A stretch of DNA of 48,487 bases, from positions 1 through 48,487 of the forward strand of contig JBFMEF010000004.1 in the NCBI GenBank assembly GCA_040753495.1, given 5' to 3'. This stretch comes from Candidatus Zixiibacteriota bacterium (lineage in GTDB: Bacteria; Zixibacteria; MSB-5A5; GN15; PGXB01). Of the stretch, positions 25,440 through 32,569 are shown one piece after another; position 1 is the stretch's first letter, and each line of letters starts with the position of its first letter. Made by a program: the position numbers and the translations under genes. The notes below the pieces were generated by a model. That model was not told the origin of the DNA. It saw only the letters and a list, made by a program, of their open reading frames with translations, and made no database searches.

Positions 25440-26186
25440 ATGAGCGTTAAAACTGCGGCTGTCATCCTTGCCGCCGGTCTGGGAAAGAGGATGAAATCGG
25501 ACCTTCCCAAAGTCCTGCATACCATCAATGGCAAACCCCTGGTGCGGTACCTTCTGGAAACCCTCGCCAAACTTCCCTTTGAAAAGATTGTTGTCGTTAT
25601 CGGTCACAAAGGGGAGATGGTGAAAGAAGAGCTGAAAGATTTCCCGGTGGAGTTTGTCTGGCAGAAAGACCAGCGCGGTACCGGTGATGCCGTCAAATGC
25701 GCCCTGCCGGTTCTGAAAGACTTTACCGGCTGTGTCGTCGTCGCTAATGGTGATGTGCCCTTTCTTGACCGGAGGACTCTGGAGTCAATGATTGCGGCGC
25801 ATCATGAAAACGGCGCTAGCGCCACCTGTATGACGGTGGTGCTGGAAGATGCCAAAAATTACGGACGGATACTGCGGGTGGGAAATAGCGATCGGCTGGA
25901 AGCTATCGTTGAGAAAAAGGATGCCACCCCGGAGATTTTGAAAATTCGGGAAATCAATTCCGGAGTCTTCTGCTTCAACTCCGCGGAACTGTTCTGGTCA
26001 CTTGGCTTCCTCGATGACAATAACGCGCAGCGAGAATATTATATAACCGATACAATCAAAATCCTCCAAGACGCCGGCAAACCATGCCGGGTGTTCCGCA
26101 TCGATGACCCCTTTGAAGTGGAAGGAGTGAACTCCCCCGAGGAATTAAAGGCGCTGGAAATGGCATATAATTCCCGAAAGAGTTAA
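25440..26186 (+). CDS. GlmU-like sugar-1-phosphate uridylyltransferase, N-terminal domain only
   Basis: A 248-residue nucleotidyltransferase. LAAGLGKRMKSDLPKVLH (10-27) is the UTP-binding signature of GlmU. QRGTGDAVKCA, NGDVPF, GRILR, EINSGVFCF and EYYITDTIKI follow in the order of the GlmU pyrophosphorylase domain. The left-handed beta-helix acetyltransferase half found in bifunctional GlmU is absent. The gene ends cleanly with no downstream remnant, so this is a single-domain enzyme, probably making UDP-GlcNAc. If it is the only such enzyme, GlcN-1-P acetylation must be done by another protein. No Shine-Dalgarno sequence is visible. Confidence 0.85.
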   Translation: MSVKTAAVILAAGLGKRMKSDLPKVLHTINGKPLVRYLLETLAKLPFEKIVVVIGHKGEMVKEELKDFPVEFVWQKDQRGTGDAVKCALPVLKDFTGCVVVANGDVPFLDRRTLESMIAAHHENGASATCMTVVLEDAKNYGRILRVGNSDRLEAIVEKKDATPEILKIREINSGVFCFNSAELFWSLGFLDDNNAQREYYITDTIKILQDAGKPCRVFRIDDPFEVEGVNSPEELKALEMAYNSRKS

Positions 26187-26335
26187 ACTATTCAGCCCCG
26201 CCGACTGTATTAATATATAGACTAACCTGAATGCAGGATTTGGTCGATATTTAATTACGTAAAAATAGATTGACAAAATTTTAAAACTTGATAATTTCAA
26301 TTATAGCCTGCGGACTTGCGGGGGAGTAAAGAAGA

Positions 26336-26803
26336 ATGAGAACGCTTTTTATTACATTGGTATTCATAATCTTAGCCGGTTCCCTATCGGCTCAGTTTAT
26401 TGATGAAGCCAGGTTGAAGACCTCCGACAAGGACTATCTGGGTCTCAAGCCTGCCGATAAGCCGTTTTCTCTTATAGACTTATCTCGCATAAAATGGAGC
26501 CATTCCTATTCCCTCAGTTATTTTTCCGGCGGGGGCGCCAGCGGCACCGCGGGACTATATACCGGCTCCTTATTCTATGAATTTTCGTCGGCTTTGTCGT
26601 TGGACCTGAGTTTGGGAGTCCTTCACAATCCCGGCAGTTTCTTTAACCGGAATATCAGCACCGATGCCGCCTTTCTTCCCGGTCTCAGGCTCGATTACCA
26701 TCCTTCCGAAGAATTCCATCTGTCGGTGGGAGTCCAATCCTACCCTGGCAGCTACTACTACCCTTATTCACCTTACGATTACCGCTGGAGGTATGGACGC
26801 TGA
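26336..26803 (+). CDS. Exported hypothetical protein, possibly outer-membrane strand-rich
   Basis: A 155-residue protein with a signal peptide (1-20, FIILAGSLSAQ). The mature part alternates hydrophobic and polar residues in several strands of 9-12 residues: YSLSYFSG, GLYTGSLFYEFSSALSLDLSLGV, FLPGLRLDYHP and FHLSVGVQSYP. This is like a short piece of an outer-membrane beta-barrel. The tail is rich in Tyr, Pro, Arg and Trp. It seems too short for a stand-alone barrel of eight strands, though it shows no sign of truncation. It starts after a 149-base gap, so it is probably a separate transcription unit. Confidence 0.55.
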   Translation: MRTLFITLVFIILAGSLSAQFIDEARLKTSDKDYLGLKPADKPFSLIDLSRIKWSHSYSLSYFSGGGASGTAGLYTGSLFYEFSSALSLDLSLGVLHNPGSFFNRNISTDAAFLPGLRLDYHPSEEFHLSVGVQSYPGSYYYPYSPYDYRWRYGR

Positions 26804-26830
26804 CCCGGCGTGGCATACATCCTTTAAAAA

Positions 26831-27328
26831 ATGATAAGCAGCCATTCTTCGAATAGAAAAATCAAGAGACGAAGCGCCCGCCCGAAAAAGCATTCTCGTC
26901 TCTTGGAACTGATAATTCTGGCGGTTTTTGCCCTTGTGATCATTTATGGGGCAAGTTTCGCCTTGAAGATATCCAACGGGGTCTCCAAGACGGTTGACAT
27001 ACCGGTGGAAACGATCCGGGTGCAGCTGCTCAACGGTTGCGGTGTTCAGGGCGCCGCTAATGCGGTTGCCAGGGCGATATCCAGCCTGGTACAGCCGCCG
27101 CTGGATGTCGATGTGGTCGAGGTGTATGACTTTAAAGCCTATGACGTTAGGAAATGCTTTCTTATATCGCGCTCGCCGGAACTTGGCAAAGCCGTCAGTC
27201 TGGCGCGGGCGCTGGGGCTTGACGCCGACAATATCGTTTATGAACCGATTGAAAACAACTATCGCAGCATAGATGTAACCCTGGTATTGGGTACGGACTA
27301 CGTGACGGTCTTCAAACCTTCAAAATAG
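26831..27328 (+). CDS. Membrane-anchored LytR_C domain protein
   Basis: A 165-residue protein. Residues 1-22 are very basic, 24-44 form one membrane segment (LLELIILAVFALVIIYGASF), and the rest (about 60-162) is an extracytoplasmic LytR C-terminal domain: VQLLNGCGVQGAANAVARAI and later VTLVLGTDY. In LytR-CpsA-Psr proteins this domain accompanies the glycopolymer ligase domain, which is absent here. Stand-alone LytR_C proteins of this layout often sit directly before rsfS, as in this window (18-base gap). The role is not established; an envelope function is likely. Confidence 0.8.
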   Translation: MISSHSSNRKIKRRSARPKKHSRLLELIILAVFALVIIYGASFALKISNGVSKTVDIPVETIRVQLLNGCGVQGAANAVARAISSLVQPPLDVDVVEVYDFKAYDVRKCFLISRSPELGKAVSLARALGLDADNIVYEPIENNYRSIDVTLVLGTDYVTVFKPSK

Positions 27329-27346
27329 GAGAATTTAGACAGGAAC

Positions 27347-27694
27347 TTGAAGTTAACGGCCTTGTCTATCGCACGCACAGCAGGAAAGCTTGCTCTCACC
27401 AAAAAAGGTTACGACGTAAAAATCCTCAAACTCAAGAACCTCACTTCGGTTTGTGATTATTTTGTAATTATTACCGGCGATGTGGATGTCCATGTGCAGG
27501 CTATCGCCGACGCCGTTGATGAGGGTCTCCTCGAAAAAGGCGTCAGACCGTGGCATCGCGAAGGGACCAAAGGAGGCAAATGGATTCTGCTGGATTATGT
27601 TGATGTGGTCGTGCATATCTTTCAGAAATCTGCCCGTGATTTTTACGCTCTGGAGCGACTGTGGGGAGACGCTCCCGTGGAAGAAATTAGCTGA
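27347..27694 (+). CDS. rsfS: Ribosomal silencing factor RsfS
   Basis: Binds ribosomal protein uL14 (RplN) and blocks joining of the 30S and 50S subunits, lowering translation when nutrients are scarce. The 115-residue length is normal. Recognisable elements are KGYDVKILKLKNLTSVCDYF, HVQAIADAVDE, RPWHREGTKGGKWILLDYVDVVVHIF and the terminal ARDFYALERLWGDAP. The start is TTG at 27347, preceded by AGGA. There is no ATG in a sensible position, so the TTG start looks real. It lies between the LytR_C gene and rho. Confidence 0.94.
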   Translation: MKLTALSIARTAGKLALTKKGYDVKILKLKNLTSVCDYFVIITGDVDVHVQAIADAVDEGLLEKGVRPWHREGTKGGKWILLDYVDVVVHIFQKSARDFYALERLWGDAPVEEIS

Positions 27695-27757
27695 ATAGCC
27701 CCCGATTGATATTTGTAAAAATCTGAAAATTCAATTTTTTAACTTATAAGGTATGTT

Positions 27758-29008
27758 ATGGAAAGCACAGACCTTAAAAACAAGACTATTGCGGAGCTTC
27801 TGGAAATCGCCGAGTCTTTAGAAATCCCCGGCGTCTCCGGACTGCGCAAATCGGAACTGATTTACAAAGTGATGGAAGCCACCTCGGCAAAAGAAGAGGG
27901 GATGATTTTTGCCGAAGGGGTGCTCGAAATCCTCTCGGAGGGATACGGCTTCCTGCGCTCCCCGGACTATAACTATCTTCCGGGTCCGGATGATATTTAT
28001 GTCTCTCCCTCGCAGATTAAGAGATTTGACCTCCGTACCGGCGATACTATTTCCGGACAGGTTCGTCCCCCCAAGGATAATGAGCGGTATTTTGCGCTTC
28101 TGAAGATTGAGGCGATAAATTTTGAAGACCCCGATGTCGCCAAACACAAAACCCTGTTTGACAATCTTACCCCCTTATATCCCAATGTTCCGTTCACTCT
28201 CGAGGTCAATCCCGATGAGCTGACCACGAGGATAATGGACCTGATGACCCCTATCGGCAAGGGGCAGCGCGCCCTGATTACTTCGCCGCCTAAGGCGGGG
28301 AAGACGATGATTCTGCAGAAAATCGCCAATTCCATCACCACCAATCATCCCGAGGTCAAACTAATCGTTCTGCTGATTGATGAGCGTCCCGAAGAAGTTA
28401 CCGATATGCGTCGCTCGGTCAGAGGCGAAGTGATTTCCTCGACTTTTGATGAGCCGGCGGAGCGGCATGTGCAGGTCGCCGATATGGTGCTGGAAAAAGC
28501 CAAGCGGCTGGTTGAGCACCGGCATGATGTGGTGATTCTGCTTGACAGTATCACCCGTCTGGCGCGGGCACATAACGCCGTGGTGCCCCATTCCGGCAAA
28601 ATCCTCTCCGGAGGCGTGGACAGCAACGCTCTGCATAAACCGAAACGGTTCTTTGGCGCCGCCCGTAATATCGAGGAAGGCGGTTCCCTGACTATCATCG
28701 GCACCGCCTTGATAGAAACCGGCTCCCGTATGGACGAGGTAATATTCGAAGAATTCAAAGGCACCGGCAACCTGGAAATGGTGCTTGACCGCAGGCTCTC
28801 TGATAGACGAATCTTCCCCGCCATGGACCTGAACCGCAGTTCCACCCGTAAGGAAGAGCTGCTGCTTCAGCCGGATGTTCTTCAAAAGGTCTGGATTCTG
28901 CGGAAATTCCTGGCTGAGATGAACCCTATCGAAGCGATGGAGTTCCTTCTCGACCGTATGAGGAAAACCAAGAACAACAAGCAGTTCCTGCAGTCGATGA
29001 AGGATTAG
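27758..29008 (+). CDS. rho: Transcription termination factor Rho
   Basis: Hexameric RNA-dependent ATPase that ends transcription. It is 416 residues with the compact form of N-terminal domain: a Rho_N helical part (5-45), then the CSD-like RNA-binding domain (50-120; [23 protein letters not shown]). The Walker A is SPPKAGKT at 176-183. The Walker B is [10 protein letters not shown], the Q-loop contains [11 protein letters not shown], and the R-loop region and catalytic motifs ([20 protein letters not shown]) follow. No extra N-terminal insertion is present. It ends 31 bases before the convergent HTH-aconitase gene, without an obvious hairpin between them. Confidence 0.97.
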   Translation: MESTDLKNKTIAELLEIAESLEIPGVSGLRKSELIYKVMEATSAKEEGMIFAEGVLEILSEGYGFLRSPDYNYLPGPDDIYVSPSQIKRFDLRTGDTISGQVRPPKDNERYFALLKIEAINFEDPDVAKHKTLFDNLTPLYPNVPFTLEVNPDELTTRIMDLMTPIGKGQRALITSPPKAGKTMILQKIANSITTNHPEVKLIVLLIDERPEEVTDMRRSVRGEVISSTFDEPAERHVQVADMVLEKAKRLVEHRHDVVILLDSITRLARAHNAVVPHSGKILSGGVDSNALHKPKRFFGAARNIEEGGSLTIIGTALIETGSRMDEVIFEEFKGTGNLEMVLDRRLSDRRIFPAMDLNRSSTRKEELLLQPDVLQKVWILRKFLAEMNPIEAMEFLLDRMRKTKNNKQFLQSMKD

Positions 29009-29039
29009 AGGGCAGTTATTGAAGTTTGGAATGCAGTCG

Positions 29040-30662
29040 TCATTTGACGACAGAGGCGGGATGCACTATCTCGCCTTTAAGAGCGCTGGCGGCGCAGGTC
29101 GCCGGCGATGCCACCAGCAACTCCCCTGAATCAGCTTCTGCCTTTGGTGATGCCGACAAATATGACGACGCCAGGCATCTCTCACCTCCGGCAATAAACC
29201 CAAAATTATCGAGGGGCGGATGAAGCGCCCCAGGATTCATGACAATAGCGCCCGCCTCGATAAAGGCGCGAATTAATCCCTTTTTGAGCGCTTCCAGGTA
29301 AACCGAGCGAGACCCCGGCAGCACATAGAACCGAACATCGGGATGAATTTTCTTCCCCTTAATAATGTCCGCCGCCAGTTTCAAATCGTCAAACCGTCCG
29401 TTGGCGCAGGAACCGAGAATTATCTTTTGAACCGATGTCCCCAATAACTCTTCCACTGGCATTACTTTTCCCGAACCGAAGACACGGGCAATTTGCGGCG
29501 TTAAGGTCGTCGCCGTCAGTTCCAGTTCATCAGCATAAACCGCATCCTTGTCGGCAAGTGCCGGTCGATACGGCATCTTGGTCCGTCCGTGCAAGAATCG
29601 TCGAGTCACAGCGTCAAAAGGGAAGATTGCCGAATGCACCCCCAGGGTTGCCGATTGATGCGCCAGATTAAATCGGTCCGACATCGACAGCATCGGGACG
29701 GTTGAACCATAAAATTCAATCGCCTGTCCCTGCCAGGCGCCATTCTTGGCGTTGGCGACGAACCAGAGCGCGATATCCTGCGCCGTCACGCCCTCTTGCA
29801 TCTTGCCGTTCATGACCACTTTCACCGTCCGGGGGGTACTAAGGGAGACTTTTCCCTTAGCCCAGAGGTTAGCCATATGGGCGATACCAATATTGAATGC
29901 AAATGAGCCAATAGCGCCATGGGCAACTGCGAACTGCTCGGAGCCGGCCGCAAACTGGCCCGGAAGGACCTGGCCCCGCTCCAGAATAATCTGGTGACAC
30001 GCCCCCTCCCGGGAATCGAAAAAATGCTTGATATTCTGCCGACGGGCAAATTCGCGTACGGCAAAATAGTCAGCCGCTCTTTCCGCGGTGATGTCGGCGC
30101 CGGTCTCATTCAGGACTATAATTACCCGCCCCGGATTCCAGACAAAATTCACCCCGAGCTCCCGAAACTGCTTTACAACGGTAGATGAGTTATCGTCACA
30201 GATTGCCAGGTCCGGTTCAATCGAGACTGTTTCGCCCGGCTCCACTTTCGCTTTTTCCGCCTTTTCCGCCAGGATTTTCTGGGAGATAGTCTGTCGACCG
30301 TAGTTGGCGCGGCGGATGGCGGCGCGGCCGGAATCATCAAGATTCAGCTCCAGCTGCTCCAGTTTTAGAAAAGCCGGTTTCTCCAGGATATTATATTTGC
30401 GTCGCCAGTTGTAGAAAGCCGCCTTGGAAATGCCGATTTCCAGGCCGCAGCGGTAATCATCCCCGAAGCGCTCCCAGAGGTCGCGCACTTCACGCTCCGA
30501 AAACTTCGGAAACGTATTCCGCGGGACATTCTTTTTGCGCCGCCAGTAGGCAACCAGATGCGCCGTGACACCGCCGAGTCGCTCGGCGATTTTCTCATCG
30601 GTCTTATAGAGTCTTTGTAATTGTATTAGTTCCGCTTTGGTCGGGATTTTTGTTCGGGGCAT
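29040..30662 (-). CDS. Helix-turn-helix protein fused to a degenerate aconitase/LeuC-like domain
   Basis: A 540-residue protein. Residues 1-95 hold two helix-turn-helix-like units (TDEKIAERLGGVTAHLVAYW with RRKK; and GLEIGISKAAFYNWRRK). Residues about 120-540 follow the aconitase / isopropylmalate dehydratase large-subunit fold: ISQKILAEKA, GACHQIILERG, PRTVKVVMNGKMQEGVTAQD, LSMSDRFNLAHQ, GSCANGRFDDLKLA, ASPATCAASALKGEI. Only one of three Fe-S cysteines remains (Cys419). The usual GCxxC pair is replaced by GALHP (Ala479, Pro482). The active-site DHN is DDN (156-158), the DSHT motif is EQFA (242-245) and the SNRNFEGRQG segment is lost. So it is probably not an aconitase-type enzyme. It overlaps the HIT gene by 37 bases. 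Regulatory function is inference. Confidence 0.8.
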   Translation of the reverse strand: MPRTKIPTKAELIQLQRLYKTDEKIAERLGGVTAHLVAYWRRKKNVPRNTFPKFSEREVRDLWERFGDDYRCGLEIGISKAAFYNWRRKYNILEKPAFLKLEQLELNLDDSGRAAIRRANYGRQTISQKILAEKAEKAKVEPGETVSIEPDLAICDDNSSTVVKQFRELGVNFVWNPGRVIIVLNETGADITAERAADYFAVREFARRQNIKHFFDSREGACHQIILERGQVLPGQFAAGSEQFAVAHGAIGSFAFNIGIAHMANLWAKGKVSLSTPRTVKVVMNGKMQEGVTAQDIALWFVANAKNGAWQGQAIEFYGSTVPMLSMSDRFNLAHQSATLGVHSAIFPFDAVTRRFLHGRTKMPYRPALADKDAVYADELELTATTLTPQIARVFGSGKVMPVEELLGTSVQKIILGSCANGRFDDLKLAADIIKGKKIHPDVRFYVLPGSRSVYLEALKKGLIRAFIEAGAIVMNPGALHPPLDNFGFIAGGERCLASSYLSASPKAEADSGELLVASPATCAASALKGEIVHPASVVK

Positions 30663-31147
30663 ACCGAATCGAATCCTTTTCTCAGCATGTCATATATCAT
30701 TCCCAGATCGAATGATACCACCCTGGTTTTGCTTATCACCGGCATGAAGCTGGTGTCTTCGTTCCAGCGGGGAACTATATGCATATGAATATGCCCGGGC
30801 ACCCCGGCCCCCGAGCCACGCCCCAGGTTCATTCCTAAATTAAACGACTGCGGATTGAGTGTGAGACGGAGCACCCGCGTCGTCAATTTGACCAGTTCCA
30901 AAAATTCCGTCGATTCCTCCGCCGTCATGCTTTCCAGCGATTTGATATGCCGCTTGGGGACGACCATAACATGACCGGAGTTGTACGGGAACTTATTCAT
31001 TATGACAAATATTCTCTTGCCGCGATAGACAATCAAATCCCGGCTGTCCTGCCGGCGACGAATGCGGTTGCAGAAGATGCAACCTTTTTCTTTCTTGCCA
31101 AGAATATATTCCGACCGCCAGGGAGCCCAGATGAATTTTTCCTCCAT
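30626..31147 (-). CDS. HIT-family nucleotide hydrolase/phosphorylase
   Basis: A 173-residue histidine-triad protein. The catalytic HxHxH motif is GHIHMHIVPRW (His119, 121, 123). N-terminal Cys23 and Cys26 (CIFC) with later His residues suggest a bound zinc. Residues 50-68 are NKFPYNSGHVMVVPKRH. The N-terminal WAPWRSEYI is typical of the Ap4A-phosphorylase-like group common in actinobacteria and FCB bacteria. It probably cleaves dinucleoside polyphosphates or related nucleotides. No Shine-Dalgarno sequence precedes ATG 31147, and a -10-like TATATT lies 8 nt upstream. Confidence 0.9.
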   Translation of the reverse strand: MEEKFIWAPWRSEYILGKKEKGCIFCNRIRRRQDSRDLIVYRGKRIFVIMNKFPYNSGHVMVVPKRHIKSLESMTAEESTEFLELVKLTTRVLRLTLNPQSFNLGMNLGRGSGAGVPGHIHMHIVPRWNEDTSFMPVISKTRVVSFDLGMIYDMLRKGFDSVCPEQKSRPKRN

Positions 31148-31155
31148 AGGGCGTT

Positions 31156-31183
31156 AATATACACAAATTCCCGCCGCCGCCAA
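31156..31183 (-). promoter_or_regulatory. Candidate promoter giving a leaderless HIT mRNA
   Basis: On the minus strand TATATT (31161-31156) stands in an otherwise GC-rich stretch, 8 nt before the HIT start codon. TTGGCG (31183-31178) is a weak -35 at 16 nt. A transcript starting 6-8 nt after the -10 would have almost no leader, fitting the absence of a Shine-Dalgarno sequence. Confidence 0.4.
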
Positions 31184-31217
31184 ATGGTTTTTGCGCCGTT
31201 GAATATGATGCACCCTT

Positions 31218-31247
31218 AAAAAAAGAAGCCCCGCATATGGGGGCCTC
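31218..31247 (-). terminator. Rho-independent terminator after the lysine-rich micro-ORF
   Basis: Read on the minus strand, an 8-bp stem (GAGGCCCC with GGGGCTTC, one G-T pair) and 7-nt loop are followed by seven T. It lies 29 bases beyond the stop of the micro-ORF and upstream of the HIT gene, so the micro-ORF has its own transcription end. Confidence 0.88.
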
Positions 31248-31276
31248 TATAGCATCGAAAAGAAAATCCGTGGCGG

Positions 31277-31339
31277 TTATTTCTTGCCGCTCTTTTTGGG
31301 TTTCTTCTTTTCTTTCTTGGTCGGGGTTTTCCCTGCCAT
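31277..31339 (-). CDS. 20-residue lysine-rich micro-protein
   Basis: A 63-base ORF encodes MAGKTPTKKEKKKPKKSGKK: eleven of twenty residues are Lys, with no hydrophobic segment. A perfect GGAGGT (31351-31346) lies 6 nt before ATG. A strong terminator follows within 30 bases, and about 200 bases of leader space precede it. These three signals together support a real gene despite its size. The composition is like the tails of histone-H1-like or ribosome/nucleic-acid-binding peptides, so an acidic partner such as RNA or DNA is plausible. It lies between the YhaM-like gene and the HIT gene on the same strand. Confidence 0.6.
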   Translation of the reverse strand: MAGKTPTKKEKKKPKKSGKK

Positions 31340-31436
31340 TGTTTTACCTCCCGTAAAACGGTGTCGGCTTTTTGTGACCCACCCTCAGGCGGATCGGGGT
31401 CGAAGAGTCTTTCGCAGAATCTTCGGTTGTCGACTC

Positions 31437-31460
31437 AAAATCTTTCTTATAAAAGATTTT
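31437..31460. repeat. Perfect 9-bp inverted repeat upstream of the micro-ORF
   Basis: AAAATCTTT and AAAGATTTT flank a 6-nt centre (CTTATA). It lies about 100 bases upstream of the micro-ORF start and 80 bases after the YhaM-like stop. It is AT-only apart from one C/G pair per arm and has no neighbouring T-tract, so it fits an operator or mRNA leader hairpin better than a terminator. Confidence 0.5.
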
Positions 31461-31541
31461 CGTCAATTTTATCGACTTCTTAAATTATTTGGCAAGTATT
31501 TTTTTTGATAACCCGAATATTTGCGGCAGGTCAACCGGTCT

Positions 31542-32465
31542 TCATTCGCCAAAGTAGATGAAACGGTCAAGGAGTTTCACATATTCCGACCAGCCGGTGT
31601 CGCTCTTTTCGCGGATACGCTCAATCGCGCCCATCTTGGAATCGATTTCGTCGGCGTAAAACAGGATGAAGGCTTCCGGAATCTGCGGCACCACCGGTGA
31701 GGCATATTCAAGCAACCCCTGATGTGAAAGAATCATATGGCGCAGGCGCATCAGCAGGTTGGGCGGAAAGGACTCTATCTGCTCGGCGCGCCGCGCCACT
31801 ATATGGTCCGCCCAGCAGATATGTCCTATCAATCGCCCTTCATCGGAATAGTCAATAAATGACGTAATCTTGTACTGCGATATTTTCCCCATATCGTGAA
31901 ACAACCCGCCGCAGATGAGCAGGTCTTTATCAAGGCGGGGATAGCGCAGGGAGATATCGAGGCAGAGTTCGGCGACATTGACAGAATGCTCGGCAAGACC
32001 GCCGATATGGGCATGATGCCAGAGTTTGCCGGCTGCGGCGGTCAGATAGGCTTTAAAAAACGGCTCATCATTCCAAAAACTGTCGAGCAACTTGCGCAGA
32101 TGCCCCTTCTCCACCCTTTCGCTGAGAGCGAGAACTTTCCCCCGCAGTTCCTCTTCGGAAAATCGGGAGCGGGGGAGTATCTGCGCCAAATCATATTCCT
32201 CGCTCTTTGCCAACCGGATTTTGACCACTTTCAGCTGCGGTTTACCCCGATAGTCGCCGACGACCCCTTTGATTTTGACCACTTCCCCCTCTTTCAGCTC
32301 TTCCAGCGCCGGAAGTTCCGGTTCCCACCAGACACCCGCGATTCGTCCCGAGGCATCGCCAAACTCAAAGGTCATAAAGTTATTCCCGGAATATTCCTTC
32401 AACTCCGCCTTACGGATGCTGAGATAGGCGGTGACGGTATCATTGAGAACAAAATCTTTTATCAT
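31542..32465 (-). CDS. yhaM: OB-fold/HD-domain 3'-5' exoribonuclease, YhaM-like
   Basis: A 307-residue protein. The N-terminal OB-fold nucleic-acid-binding domain spans about 8-90 (FMTFEFGDASGRIAGVWW, VVKIKGVVGDYRGKPQL). The HD phosphohydrolase domain is about 145-290: LWHHAHIGGLAEHS, then LFHDMGK with the HD pair His190-Asp191, and later HMILSHQG. This is the arrangement of YhaM/CBF1, a metal-dependent 3'-5' exoribonuclease of Firmicutes that also occurs in other phyla. The length is close to the 314 residues of B. subtilis YhaM. It is divergent from lptF and lies upstream of the micro-ORF. Confidence 0.87.
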   Translation of the reverse strand: MIKDFVLNDTVTAYLSIRKAELKEYSGNNFMTFEFGDASGRIAGVWWEPELPALEELKEGEVVKIKGVVGDYRGKPQLKVVKIRLAKSEEYDLAQILPRSRFSEEELRGKVLALSERVEKGHLRKLLDSFWNDEPFFKAYLTAAAGKLWHHAHIGGLAEHSVNVAELCLDISLRYPRLDKDLLICGGLFHDMGKISQYKITSFIDYSDEGRLIGHICWADHIVARRAEQIESFPPNLLMRLRHMILSHQGLLEYASPVVPQIPEAFILFYADEIDSKMGAIERIREKSDTGWSEYVKLLDRFIYFGE

Positions 32466-32534
32466 AAATAGGCTCGGGGCATATCCCAGACTGTAAAATA
32501 AAGAGAATCGTTGGGAAGGGAAAGCGATTTTTCT

Positions 32535-32562
32535 TTTACCCCGACGGTTGAAAATTTATATT
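32535..32562 (+). promoter_or_regulatory. Candidate promoter giving a leaderless lptF mRNA
   Basis: TATATT at 32557-32562 is 7 nt before ATG 32570. TTTACC at 32535-32540 is a 4-of-6 -35 with a 16-nt spacer. No Shine-Dalgarno sequence precedes the start. Confidence 0.4.
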
Positions 32563-32569
32563 GTGCAGT

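Noticed and set aside
26270-26295. TTGACA ... GATAAT as promoter of the exported protein at 26336
   Set aside because: The spacer is only 14 nt, too short for a normal sigma70 promoter; no better partner box was found.
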